Source: Saccharospirillum sp. MSK14-1 (lineage in GTDB: Bacteria > Pseudomonadota > Gammaproteobacteria > Pseudomonadales > Natronospirillaceae). Taken from it: a stretch of 64,000 nt of DNA. Of this stretch, positions 34,889 to 43,538 are shown piece after piece (within the stretch, counting starts at the first letter, position 1; the number at the start of each line of letters is the position of its first letter). A model generated the notes under the pieces. That model saw nothing but the letters and a program-made list of their open reading frames with translations. It made no database searches and was not told the DNA's origin. The stretch spans positions 62,001 through 126,000 of the forward strand of contig NZ_MIES01000020.1 in NCBI RefSeq assembly GCF_003054965.1, in the 5' to 3' direction. The position numbers were made by a program, and so were the translations under genes.

Positions 34889-35019
34889 CTTATTCTCAGT
34901 CGGATGACGCTGATTTATCAGCTATCATGAGGACCTGAACGGCGCTAATACAAGCACTTTCAACGCCGGGAACGATCAGCCATCCACAGAATCAGACGTT
35001 GAGCGGAAACCAACCAGCC

Positions 35020-37611
35020 ATGCCCAGTCCGACCTTGACCCACAGCCTGTCGGAAAGTTTGCTCGCCCATTATCAGCAACGGCGCAACGAACCGAACGAC
35101 ACCTATGACGATCTGGTCAACGCCGCGGGCAAAGTGCGCTCGCGCTGGCAGCCATTGATTGAAGAATTCAACGAGCTGGGGTTGGACGGTTTTCAGCAGA
35201 TGGCGCTCGAAGCGCAGAATTTGCTGTATGAAAACGGCGTCACCTTTAACGCCTATGAAGACGACGTGCGCAAAATGCGCTCCTGGCAACTCGACCCCAT
35301 TCCTTATGTGATTACCCCGCAAAGCTGGGACATTCTCGAAGCCGGCCTGCAACAACGTGCCCGCTTGCTGGAACGGCTGGTGGCCGATCTGTATGGCGAA
35401 CGCCGTGTGATTCGCGATGGCATTTTGCCGGCCGAGCTGGTGTTCAGTCACCCAGGCTGGCTGTTTGCCGCCGCCGATAACAGCAGCGATGCCGACCGGC
35501 CGCAGGTGTTGTTTCAGGGCATGGACGTGATGCGCGACCACCATGGCCAGTGGCGCGTATTGGGCGACTGGACCCAGGCCAGTTCGGGCGTCGGTTATGC
35601 ACTGGAAAACCGGGTGGTGTTGGCGCGTGCACTGTCACGCCTGTACCGCGATGCGCCCTTGCATCGGCTGGCGGGCTTTCTGCAAAATTTTCATCGCTGC
35701 CTGGCCGAACTGGCGCGACCCAATCGCGATGCACCCAACATCGTTTTATTAACGCCCGGACCGGGCAGTCCCGGTTATTTTGAACACGCCTGGCTGGCCA
35801 ACTACATGAATTTTTCGTTGGTGGAAGGCAGCGATTTGGTGGTGCGCGATGGCCGCGTCGCCATGCGAACGTTGGGCGGTTTGAAAACCGTCGACGTGAT
35901 TGTCCGCCAGATTACCGATCCGTGGTGCGACCCACTGGAATTGCGGGGCGATTCGCTGCTCGGCGTGCCCGGTTTAATGCAGGCGGCGCGACGCGGTGAA
36001 GTGGCCATTGCCAATGGGCTGGGGGTGGGCGTGCTCGAACACCCGGCACTGGCCGCGTTTTTACCGGCGCTGTGTCGCCATCTGCTGGGCGAGCCATTAA
36101 AGCTGGCGGGCCGCCCATTGTTGTGGTGTGGGTTGCCACAGGCCCGCGACGCCGTATTGGGTGATTTAACACCGTGGCGCATTCGCGATGTGCGCGATGC
36201 CGAACGGGTGATTCAGCCCGAACATATGGACGATGCTGAGCTCGAACAATTGCGTCAAACCATGACCGATGCGCCGCATTTTTTTGTCGCCGAACAGCCG
36301 CTGATTTCCGCCACCTCCCCCAGCTACGATCAGCAAAATAACAGCATTCTACCCAAGCCTGTGTGCCTGCGTTTCTTTGCGCTGGCCGACCCGGGCGATG
36401 ATGCCAACTCAACGCAACGTCATCGCATTATGCCCGGCGGTTTGGCCTGGGTGGCGGAACCGGGCACGGCACCGATGGACAGCCAAACGGTAAAAGACAT
36501 CTGGGTGTTATCGCCCGTGGTGCAGCCGCACGTCAGCTTGCTGCAACGCGCGCAGTCGAGCTTATTGGTCACTCGCGATGGTTCCGATTTGCCCAGCCGT
36601 GTAGCCGAAAATCTGTTCTGGATTGGTCGTTATGGTGAGCGGCTTGATAACCGTTCACGCCTGGTGCGTGAAAGCATGGTGTGTCTGGTGGAGCAAGGCC
36701 AGTGGCAGCTCAACGACACCCTGTTGCCCGACTTATTCACGGCGTTAAAACTGCCACTGCCCAGCGACGTGAACCCCTATCAGGAACCGGAAACAGAAGA
36801 CCCGGCCGGTGCCATTCGACAGTTCAGTGCGCTGCGTTCGGCGCTGCTCGATGTTGCCCGTACCGAAGGCGATATTCCCTGGCTGTTTCATTCACTGCTG
36901 CACAACGGCCGCGCCGTTCGTGATCATCTGGGCGACGATGCCTGGCGCACGCTCAACACCTTGCGCCAAAGAGTGCACACCCTGCCAACGCTGCAAGGCG
37001 CCAGCGCGGCGCAGCACAGTCTGGAAGAAATCATTACGCTGGTGGCGGCGGTATTCGGCTTATGCAACGAAACCATGCCGCATCATTTTGGCTGGCGATT
37101 CATGGACATTGGCCGCATCACCGAACGCTGCATCGCCAGTGTCGAATTATTAAAACTGTCGATGATTCATGCTCAAAACCCAGGCCCTGAATTGTGGGAA
37201 CGGGTGCTGTCGGCGACCGACAATTTAACCGTTTACCGGCGTCGGTATCGCTCGCAACTGTACCCGACGGCGATTCTCGATTTGCTGTTGTTCGATGAAA
37301 CCAACCCGCGCTCCATCGGCTACATGCTCGGCCGTTTGCAACGTCAGATTGAGCAACTGCCGCACCCGGAAAACACGCCGTTTCGCCCGCGCGAAATACG
37401 CTTAATCATTCAGGCGAACAGTCATTTGCATCTGGTCGATCTGGACAGCCTGAGCGATCTGGAACAAAGCGCCGACGCACGCCAGGCCTTAGAAACCTTA
37501 TTGAACGACGTGGTCGCACCGCTGTATGCACTCACCGAAGCGATTTCCAACAGCTACTTCAGCCATGCCGAACAACCCAAGCAACTGGTCACGGTGCAAG
37601 GAAACGGCTAG
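35020..37611 (+). CDS. Fused circularly permuted ATP-grasp and alpha-E protein
   Basis: An 863-residue protein in which the ATP-grasp ligase (about residues 1-500) and the alpha-E domain (about 530-860) are one chain. The ligase half repeats the family pattern ('QRARLLERLVADLYGERRV', 'VLGDWTQASSGVGYALEN', 'LLTPGPGSPGYFEHAWLANY'). The alpha-E half starts 'LPSRVAENLFWIGRYGERLD'. The usual ATP-loop glycines are less clear than in the stand-alone protein ('EPLKLAGRPLLWCG' region), so this copy may be catalytically altered. The ATG at 35020 is used rather than a TTG at 34999. It is divergent from the stand-alone set and overlaps the transglutaminase gene by one base. Confidence 0.9.
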   Translation: MPSPTLTHSLSESLLAHYQQRRNEPNDTYDDLVNAAGKVRSRWQPLIEEFNELGLDGFQQMALEAQNLLYENGVTFNAYEDDVRKMRSWQLDPIPYVITPQSWDILEAGLQQRARLLERLVADLYGERRVIRDGILPAELVFSHPGWLFAAADNSSDADRPQVLFQGMDVMRDHHGQWRVLGDWTQASSGVGYALENRVVLARALSRLYRDAPLHRLAGFLQNFHRCLAELARPNRDAPNIVLLTPGPGSPGYFEHAWLANYMNFSLVEGSDLVVRDGRVAMRTLGGLKTVDVIVRQITDPWCDPLELRGDSLLGVPGLMQAARRGEVAIANGLGVGVLEHPALAAFLPALCRHLLGEPLKLAGRPLLWCGLPQARDAVLGDLTPWRIRDVRDAERVIQPEHMDDAELEQLRQTMTDAPHFFVAEQPLISATSPSYDQQNNSILPKPVCLRFFALADPGDDANSTQRHRIMPGGLAWVAEPGTAPMDSQTVKDIWVLSPVVQPHVSLLQRAQSSLLVTRDGSDLPSRVAENLFWIGRYGERLDNRSRLVRESMVCLVEQGQWQLNDTLLPDLFTALKLPLPSDVNPYQEPETEDPAGAIRQFSALRSALLDVARTEGDIPWLFHSLLHNGRAVRDHLGDDAWRTLNTLRQRVHTLPTLQGASAAQHSLEEIITLVAAVFGLCNETMPHHFGWRFMDIGRITERCIASVELLKLSMIHAQNPGPELWERVLSATDNLTVYRRRYRSQLYPTAILDLLLFDETNPRSIGYMLGRLQRQIEQLPHPENTPFRPREIRLIIQANSHLHLVDLDSLSDLEQSADARQALETLLNDVVAPLYALTEAISNSYFSHAEQPKQLVTVQGNG

Positions 37612-38507
37612 TGAAATATCAATTACGCCACACCACGCGCTACCGCTACAGCAGTGCCGTCACGCTCAGCCAGAACGAAGCGCGATTGTTGCCGCGCAAC
37701 CTCGACTGGCAACGCTGCACACAAACCCGGCTGACCATTACACCGGCGCCCCAACGCCAACACGAACGGCGCGATTTTTTTGGCAATCGCGTCGCCTATT
37801 TTGCCATTCAGGATATTCACGACACGCTGGAAGTGACGGCTCACAGCCTGGTAACAACCGAAGCCAGACCAGTACCCGAAGGCGACGCCTGCACGACCCG
37901 CTGGGAAGCGGCGGTTGAACAATTAACGCCGCAAAGTCAGGTCAGTGAGAGCAACGATGCCGACAGCCAGGAAGCTCGATTATTCACGCTCGATTCACCC
38001 TTTGTGCATCACAGCCTGGAGCTGAAACAGTTCGCGCTGGAATCCTTCACCGCACAACGGCCACTGCTCGAAGCAATACTCGATTTTAACCAACGCATTT
38101 TTACTGACTTTCAATACGACCCTGGCTTCAGCACGCTGGCAACGCCGGTCGCTGAGGTGCTGCAACAGAAAAAAGGCGTCTGTCAGGACTTCGCTCATCT
38201 CGCCATCGGCGCGCTGCGTTCCATTGGCTTACCCGCACGCTACGTCAGCGGCTACCTGGAAACCCTGCCACCGCCGGGCCAGCAAAAACTCGTCGGCGCC
38301 GACGCCAGCCACGCCTGGCTGAGTGTTTTTATGCCCGGCTGGGGCTGGCTCGACATCGACCCAACTAATGGCAGCCTGCCGGACGAGCGCTATTTAACGC
38401 TGGGCTGGGGACGTGACTACGGCGACGTGACGCCGTTGAAAGGCGTGATGAATGGGGGTGGGGCGCATGAGTTGCAGGTTGAGGTGGATGTAACAGCGGT
38501 AACTTAA
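37611..38507 (+). CDS. Transglutaminase-like cysteine peptidase family protein
   Basis: A 298-residue protein with an N-terminal beta domain ('YQLRHTTRYRYSSAVTLSQN' is the usual start) and a transglutaminase-like core. The catalytic triad is visible: C in 'KKGVCQDFAHLAIG', H in 'GADASHAWLSVF' and D in 'GWLDIDPTNG'. It starts with a GTG whose first base is the last base of the preceding stop codon, so the two genes are translationally coupled. In this gene family it could form or cleave isopeptide bonds, acting on whatever the ATP-grasp ligases make. No signal peptide is visible. Confidence 0.92.
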   Translation: MKYQLRHTTRYRYSSAVTLSQNEARLLPRNLDWQRCTQTRLTITPAPQRQHERRDFFGNRVAYFAIQDIHDTLEVTAHSLVTTEARPVPEGDACTTRWEAAVEQLTPQSQVSESNDADSQEARLFTLDSPFVHHSLELKQFALESFTAQRPLLEAILDFNQRIFTDFQYDPGFSTLATPVAEVLQQKKGVCQDFAHLAIGALRSIGLPARYVSGYLETLPPPGQQKLVGADASHAWLSVFMPGWGWLDIDPTNGSLPDERYLTLGWGRDYGDVTPLKGVMNGGGAHELQVEVDVTAVT

Positions 38508-38585
38508 ACCGTCACCCAACTCTCTTACCCACGTTTTCCTGACCCGAAGCAAAGCCCCGCCGCCAACGGACTTTTTATAAATGCT

Positions 38586-39224
38586 TCAGAAATGTCGGCT
38601 GAGGGTTGCCGTTACGCCATAGAAATCACCGGACTCATCGGCAAAGGAGCCCGGCCCTGAGTCGAACCCCTCTCCAATCCAATCGGTCTCAATTCTGCCC
38701 AGGTAGGTGCTTTCAACGCCCAATGACCAATCCGTTAACAAACGATAGGCAATACCGAAGCGGACCGTGGGGGTTAACGAGAAGCCGGTGGTATGGCGAC
38801 TGTTGTTATCATTGCCAGCATCGTTCTCATAGGACTGATTTATTGCATAACTCAGGTGCGTGATTCCGCCTTTGGCATAGAGATCTAAACCCTCCATCAA
38901 TGGCCAAATTCCAACCAGCATGGTTGAGAAATACCCGGACAGGTTGAGGGTGAAATCATGGTTGTATCCGGCAAAGCTGTCGCTTTCAGCATACTCACTG
39001 AGGCCAATGCCCACTTTGCTTTCCCAGCCAAAATAGGGGGTGTACCGCCACCCTGCCCCGACCGATACAACCGGCGCAGCAGAATCAAATAACAGGGAAA
39101 CGCTGTCTGAAGCGAATTCGATCGCTTCAACGCTTGCACTCAGATAAGCGCCTTCTGCCTGCGCGGAAACCGTGAACGTCGATGAGATCAAACCAAGAGG
39201 AAGTGCCAGTAAGAGTCGCTTCAC
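38586..39224 (-). CDS. Outer-membrane beta-barrel protein
   Basis: A 212-residue protein with a signal peptide ('LLLALPLGLISSTFTVSAQA') and amphipathic strands ending in a terminal phenylalanine ('YGVTATLSRHF'), the standard outer-membrane barrel ending. It resembles small OmpA/OmpW-like barrels of about eight strands. The start is a GTG at 39224 without a clear ribosome site. The function is unknown. It converges on the transglutaminase gene with 78 bases between stops. Confidence 0.78.
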   Translation of the reverse strand: MKRLLLALPLGLISSTFTVSAQAEGAYLSASVEAIEFASDSVSLLFDSAAPVVSVGAGWRYTPYFGWESKVGIGLSEYAESDSFAGYNHDFTLNLSGYFSTMLVGIWPLMEGLDLYAKGGITHLSYAINQSYENDAGNDNNSRHTTGFSLTPTVRFGIAYRLLTDWSLGVESTYLGRIETDWIGEGFDSGPGSFADESGDFYGVTATLSRHF

Positions 39225-39365
39225 GGAACTGCATTATCCCAGGTTGAAGGTCATGCGAATTTAGGTAATCGCCTCATGGCATTCAACTGAAATTATCTTT
39301 TGCGTGTCACATCTGTCCGTACGTGGTTGGGTGAACTAAAACGCTTAGGGGATTTTTTGATGTAT

Positions 39366-39652
39366 GAAAAAACGCACAGGGCGGCTCGGTCTGTGCCCGA
39401 GAGGATGGGCTCGGTTTCCATGCTGTTCGCATGGAACCCCCCGCTGCGCCGCGCCTTCGGCGGCCGACGCACACGGAGGTGCTAATGCTGCGGAGGCCAT
39501 GGAAGGCCGGGAGCAGTGCCAAACGCCTTTGGCGTTTTATCGAACCTGACTGAGGTATTGTTCGCATCGTCCTGATGCTCACCCTTCGGGCTTCGCGCAA
39601 AGCTGTTCCCGACAGCTTTGTCGTCCGACTCGGGTGGGCGGACATAAAAAAA
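39366..39652. repeat. tRNA-linked tandem repeat, unit 1 (diverged and expanded)
   Basis: The most distant unit from tRNA-Arg. It contains GCCCGAGAGGAT (39395-39406), TCGAACCT (39540-39547) and GGGCGGA (39636-39642), three pieces also found in the tRNA gene at 40023-40099. It is longer than the other units because of extra sequence between the landmarks. It contains several hairpins. Confidence 0.75.
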
Positions 39653-39822
39653 GCCCCGCACAGGGCGGGGCTAGTTAGGCGCCCGAGAGGATGGGCTCGC
39701 TTCCACGCTTTGGCGTGGAACCGCCCGCTTCGCGGCGCCTTCGGCGGCCTCAAATGCCTTTGGCATTTGATCGAACCTGACTGAGGTTCTCGTCCGACTC
39801 GGGACGAGCGAACATAAAAAAA
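39653..39822. repeat. tRNA-linked tandem repeat, unit 2 (170 bp)
   Basis: Begins with a terminator-like hairpin (GCCCCGC-ACA-GGGCGGGGC), then GCCCGAGAGGAT (39681-39692), then a 78-base insert with hairpins such as TTCCACGC-TTTG-GCGTGGAA and CAAATGCC-TTT-GGCATTTG, then TCGAACCT (39771-39778). It is nearly identical to unit 3. Confidence 0.9.
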
Positions 39823-39991
39823 GCCCCGCACAGGGCGGGGCTAGTTAGGCGCCCGAGAGGATGGGCTCGCTTCCACGCTTTGGCGTGGAACCGCCCGCTT
39901 CGCGGCGCCTTTGGCGGCCTCAAATGCCTTTGGCATTTGATCGAACCTGACTGAGGTTCTCGTCCGACTCGGGTGGGCGGACATAAAAAAA
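39823..39991. repeat. tRNA-linked tandem repeat, unit 3 (169 bp)
   Basis: Same order as unit 2: hairpin, GCCCGAGAGGAT (39851-39862), 78-base structured insert, TCGAACCT (39941-39948), then GGGCGGA (39975-39981). It differs from unit 2 at only a few positions before 39960, which indicates recent duplication or gene conversion. Confidence 0.9.
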
Positions 39992-40018
39992 GCCCCGCAC
40001 AGGGCGGGGCTTTTTTTA
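39985..40018 (-). terminator. Intrinsic terminator after tRNA-Arg
   Basis: On the minus strand the tRNA is followed within five bases by AAAAAAAGCCCCGCCCTGTG then CGGGGC and seven T. It is a strong hairpin with A- and T-runs on either side, so it would work in both directions. Copies of the hairpin, lacking one of the runs, occur in each tandem repeat. Confidence 0.9.
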
Positions 40019-40022
40019 TGTT

Positions 40023-40099
<77 letters not shown>

Positions 40100-40149
40100 A
40101 TAACTTTTCGGACTGGCCAACATTATCCCCTTCCCACACCCTCTGGCTT

Positions 40150-40238
40150 GTCCGTTAGAGGATGGTTCCAGCTCTTTGCCTTCGGAGGGCAGCGCTCTAT
40201 CCAGCTGCACCCTGCGGGCATAAAAGCGACGGGCGGAT
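40150..40238 (-). pseudogene. Decayed second copy of tRNA-Arg(CCG)
   Basis: A 25-base block (40183-40207) is identical to the anticodon and D-arm region of the intact tRNA (40063-40087). Outer parts also match loosely: GAGGAT near 40159 and ACGGGCGGATAAC near 40229. The D arm is broken by an insertion of about 18 bases, and the anticodon stem has lost its closing pair. It lies upstream of the intact gene in the direction of transcription and could be part of the primary transcript. Confidence 0.75.
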
Positions 40239-40413
40239 AACGTTTGAACAAACCGGGTCTTGCTTGAGCCTCGTCTTCTGGTCTGTTCAGTCGAAGACCG
40301 GGCTTCATCCACCGAGACGATAGTGCCTCGACGACTGGCGCGCAGTATACAGATTCGCCGGTTCAAGTCCAGATTCGCCGCCATATCAAGGGGTTAGCCC
40401 ATTTGACGCCCGG
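40239..40413. other. Intergenic region with a tRNA-like 3' fragment
   Basis: About 175 bases. On the plus strand, GGTTCAAGTCC (40359-40369) followed by AGATTCGCCGCCA looks like a T arm with a CCA end, but no pairing partner or upstream tRNA body is present. CAGATTCGCCG occurs twice here (near 40349 and 40370). It may be a remnant of a second tRNA or an attachment-site-like fragment. Confidence 0.35.
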
Positions 40414-42000
40414 CTAGTGGGTGGCGATGAAGTGGCGGACGGCGTCGATGAAGGCTTTGGAGGCGGGTTCGCGACCCAGGAGCAGGTGGCCGTCGCTGTC
40501 GAGGCGGTGGAATTTGGCGCCGGGAATGGCGGCGGCGAGGTCGCGACCGGTCTGGATTGGAATGCGTTGGTCGCCCTCGGAATGCAGCACCAGGGTGGGT
40601 ACCTGAACCTGTGAGAGCAGGTGGCGCACGTCGATGTCGCCGAACACCGACAAGAAGCGGGCCGCGTTTTCCGGTGATGCGGTACGGCGTTGAAAGTCGT
40701 TGAACCAGTCCAGTTCAGCTTTGTCGGCGCTGGGCATAAAGGTTGATGAAAATATCTGCCGATAGGCGGGGTTGTCTTGTCCCCAGCCTGCTTCGGTCAG
40801 GGTGATGATGGCTTCGCGCTCGCGAATTACACGGTCGCTGGCGTTAATGCGCCAACCGGCCGGGTAGCCGCCAAAAAGCACCAGGTGTGAGACCCGCTCC
40901 GGGTGTTTTACGGCGTAGGCAATGGAAACCGCCGCGCCCTGGGAGATGCCCAGCAGCGCAAAACGGTCGACTCCACTGGCCTCAACGATGGTTTCCAGGT
41001 CGGTCACGAAGGCGTCGAACGACAGGTCGTTGGCGTGCCAATCGGACAGGCCATTGCCGCGCTCGTCGTAGCGCACAACGTAATGATTCAGCGCTAAACG
41101 ACGAAACAACGGGCTCCAGATCGGCGAGTGCCAATCGTGCTCCAAGTGGCTCAGCCAGTTGGCGGCTTTGATGATGGGGTAGCCGGAGCCGACCGCCGCG
41201 TACGCCAACCGAACACCATCCTTGGCGGTGCACAGGTGAATGCGTTGATGCGCCAGCAGTTCCCGTTCGGGGGTGCGATAAACAAAGGCGCCGGATGAAT
41301 TGTCCGCTTGGGTGCGCGTCTTCGACGACCAGGCGATGCCCGCCTCCAGAAACCGTTGGCTCAGCTCGGTCGACAACCAGCCCAGCTCCCAGGAATCACC
41401 CAATTGTTCGAGCAGCGTGAGCACCGCCGTCGCTGCGCAGGTATTGAGCGGTTCCAACGCCAGCCATTCACGGGCCCATTCCAGTTGTTCCGCCCAGTCC
41501 AAATGGGGCTCACTCGCCAGTCGGGCTAACAGCTGGCTGCGCAGTAGTTGCACCTCATCGCGTTCGGCTTGCAGCCATTGCTGAAACAGCGGCTGGTCTG
41601 GTAAGTCGAGACCTTTAAGCAGCGGCCGTTTTAACGCCCGGTTGATGCCTTTCAATGCCTGAGCTGAGGTGGCGGGATCGGACACCTTGGCGGCCAGATT
41701 GCGAATGTCGATGTCGAGATCCGGATCGTTCAATTGCACCCGCTCGCGATCGGCCCAGAGGCGCTCGTGGTCGACGTCATTCACCACCGACCGGATTTTG
41801 CTCAACGACCAGCGCAGCGTGGCTCGGGGATCATCGGCGTTTTCCCAGAACAGCTCGCACAACCAGTCACGGCGGTGCATTCGGCCGGTCAGCATCAGAT
41901 AGACCAAAACGGCGCGGGTGCGCTTGGACGCAGGCAGCGGCACCGCCTGATCGTGATTAAACACGATCAGTTCACCGAGCGTCTGTAATGAAAGGCTCAC
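40414..42000 (-). CDS. SARP/BTAD-like DNA-binding domain fused to an alpha/beta hydrolase
   Basis: A 528-residue fusion. The N-terminal part (about residues 1-90) is a winged-helix domain of the SARP type ('PASKRTRAVLVYLMLTGRMH', 'LFWENADDPRATLRWSLSKI'). A helical, TPR-like bacterial transcriptional activation domain follows to about residue 220. The C-terminal part is an alpha/beta hydrolase with nucleophile elbow G-I-S-Q-G, acid in 'LHSEGDQRIP' and histidine in 'DSDGHLLL'. The GTG at 42000 has an AGGAAG site and matches where SARP domains begin; an upstream ATG at 42087 would add 29 unrelated residues. The hydrolase may act as a ligand sensor or enzyme tied to gene control. Confidence 0.83.
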   Translation of the reverse strand: MSLSLQTLGELIVFNHDQAVPLPASKRTRAVLVYLMLTGRMHRRDWLCELFWENADDPRATLRWSLSKIRSVVNDVDHERLWADRERVQLNDPDLDIDIRNLAAKVSDPATSAQALKGINRALKRPLLKGLDLPDQPLFQQWLQAERDEVQLLRSQLLARLASEPHLDWAEQLEWAREWLALEPLNTCAATAVLTLLEQLGDSWELGWLSTELSQRFLEAGIAWSSKTRTQADNSSGAFVYRTPERELLAHQRIHLCTAKDGVRLAYAAVGSGYPIIKAANWLSHLEHDWHSPIWSPLFRRLALNHYVVRYDERGNGLSDWHANDLSFDAFVTDLETIVEASGVDRFALLGISQGAAVSIAYAVKHPERVSHLVLFGGYPAGWRINASDRVIREREAIITLTEAGWGQDNPAYRQIFSSTFMPSADKAELDWFNDFQRRTASPENAARFLSVFGDIDVRHLLSQVQVPTLVLHSEGDQRIPIQTGRDLAAAIPGAKFHRLDSDGHLLLGREPASKAFIDAVRHFIATH

Positions 42001-42311
42001 CGTGTTGGCTTCCTGAGCGAGAGGTGAATAACAACGACGCCATGACCGTTTGAAGCTGACATCGACCGGCCCGCATTTAATGCCCATTTCGATCTAATTA
42101 AACGATTGAAAGCGCTATTGATGATCAAAGGGCGATAATTTTGCCAAGTTTGTCACACTTTATCCTCGATGAATCGCTTTGATTCAAACGCTTATTCAAA
42201 CGATATGGACGCACACTGTCCTCACTCTGAACCGAGCCCTATGGCTCAACCACCCACTCAATCAACCACAGCAACGTCACACGGACGTTTGAATAGCAGG
42301 ACAATAAAAAC

Positions 42312-43124
42312 ATGGAAGCGCCAACCTTTTTCACGATCATCGTTAAATGCCTGGTTCTGTTGGCATTGGCCATGACGTTTGTACGAACGCTGGGCCATCA
42401 ACCCAAACCTCAGCGCCAACCCTGGTGGCAACAACGAGCGCGTCGGGAGTCGCGCACGCTGGTAGCGCCACGACTGGATGTGCAGTTCACGTCCTCACAG
42501 CAACTGAGCTTCGAGTGGCACGACGTCACCGGTGCCACCCATTACCAATTGCTGGAGCGTCCGGGCCCGAACTCTGTGTTTCAGCCGGTCGGTGCGGTCA
42601 TTTCGGCCGGTCGTGAAAAACGCACCATTAATCGTCCCCTGCACGCCCGGCTCAATACTCAGTATGTATTGCGGGCTTTCAGCGCCAACGGCTTTGCCGA
42701 TTCCGCGGCGCTGTCGGTTGGTGAACGGTTGATGGTGAAGCTGAATTATCTGCAACAGAACAACATCGACCCGACGGCCTACTTTGGTTTTTCAGTGACT
42801 CAAAGCGCGGGTGGCCGCACGCTGATCATTGCTGACTCCGATCAGGCCAGCCTCGGCGCTACCGACAGCCACTGTGCCGCCTATGTGTTTCTGCGCGATA
42901 TGAAAGGTCAATGGAACAAGCTGGCTTATATGCGTGGCGACAAAGCCAATGAACAGTCGGACGATCTGTCCAGCTGTGAACCCTATATTGAAGCGCCAGA
43001 ACTGAGCCCGGCCGAATCGCCGATACTGCCATCTCCCTGGCGCAAACGCCGCGGTTTTCGAGTGGTGCCGAGCTGGCAAGATGCCGCCCGCAACCTGCGC
43101 TGGATGAACTTCAACTCCCCCTAG
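42312..43124 (+). CDS. Membrane-anchored protein with FN3-like and single FG-GAP-like segments
   Basis: A 270-residue protein. One N-terminal membrane segment (about residues 6-27) anchors it, with the rest probably periplasmic. A fibronectin-III-like stretch follows ('LSFEWHDVTGATHYQLLERP', 'NTQYVLRAFSANGFADS'). Next comes one FG-GAP-like unit ('AYFGFSVTQSAGGRTLIIAD', then 'CAAYVFLRDMKGQWNKLAYM'). FG-GAP units normally occur in sets of seven as propellers, so this looks like a shortened relative of a larger surface protein. No ribosome site is obvious. The role is unknown; binding or structural is most likely. Confidence 0.65.
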   Translation: MEAPTFFTIIVKCLVLLALAMTFVRTLGHQPKPQRQPWWQQRARRESRTLVAPRLDVQFTSSQQLSFEWHDVTGATHYQLLERPGPNSVFQPVGAVISAGREKRTINRPLHARLNTQYVLRAFSANGFADSAALSVGERLMVKLNYLQQNNIDPTAYFGFSVTQSAGGRTLIIADSDQASLGATDSHCAAYVFLRDMKGQWNKLAYMRGDKANEQSDDLSSCEPYIEAPELSPAESPILPSPWRKRRGFRVVPSWQDAARNLRWMNFNSP

Positions 43125-43144
43125 ATCGCTGCGCGGTTTAGGCA

Positions 43145-43170
43145 TCGGGTCATCTGCGCGGATGACCCGA
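43145..43170. terminator. Hairpin between convergent genes
   Basis: TCGGGTCATC-TGCGCG-GATGACCCGA forms a perfect ten-base stem between convergent genes. There is no T-run, so it may act as a weak terminator or transcript-stabilising hairpin for both. Confidence 0.55.
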
Positions 43171-43184
43171 CGCTCTGGGTCGGC

Positions 43185-43538
43185 CTAAAGGCCGGCCACT
43201 TTTTCTAAGGTTGCCAACGGCACCCAGCCCGCCTCGCCCGAGGCACGCACCACCCACCCCCACTCGTTTAATTCACGCTGCAACGTCAGTCGTTCGCCCA
43301 CCTCGGTGGTGAGTTCCCAGGCGGTGTAATTCTCGGTCGCTTGCGCCTGGACCCCATCGGCTTCAACCCTCATCAGTGCCAGCGGTGCCCAGCCCTGATT
43401 GCCGTCGGGTGTGGTGGTCCAGACCCAGCCGGGGTATTCGTCGTCGCGCCGACCCAGTTGCAGCGGTTCACCCTGGCGAAAGCGGATGGGGTTGGGGTAG
43501 TGGCTGTGATGAACGCTGAGAACGCGGCACTGAGTCAT
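43185..43538 (-). CDS. Protein with two SH3-like domains
   Basis: A 117-residue protein made of two SH3-like beta domains ('PIRFRQGEPLQLGRRDDEYP...WVWTT' and 'VGERLTLQRELNEWGWVVRA'). Each has the usual W-x-W strand and 'GWVPLA/GWAPLA' ending. It has no signal peptide. Cytoplasmic SH3-like pairs of this sort are uncharacterised. Its ATG overlaps the end of the upstream VOC gene by four bases (ATGA), so they are co-translated. Confidence 0.8.
   Translation of the reverse strand: MTQCRVLSVHHSHYPNPIRFRQGEPLQLGRRDDEYPGWVWTTTPDGNQGWAPLALMRVEADGVQAQATENYTAWELTTEVGERLTLQRELNEWGWVVRASGEAGWVPLATLEKVAGL

Noticed and set aside
39307-39831. Arginine-rich 174-codon ORF and similar frames across the tRNA-linked repeats
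   Set aside because: The frame follows the repeated hairpins rather than a protein pattern, has no ribosome site, and exists in several frames because the DNA is G+C-rich and repetitive. A coding role like that proposed for E. coli Tpr is possible but unsupported.
40340-40384. Complete tRNA on the plus strand ending in GCCGCCA
   Set aside because: A T-arm-like string and CCA are present, but no acceptor partner, anticodon arm or D arm precedes it.
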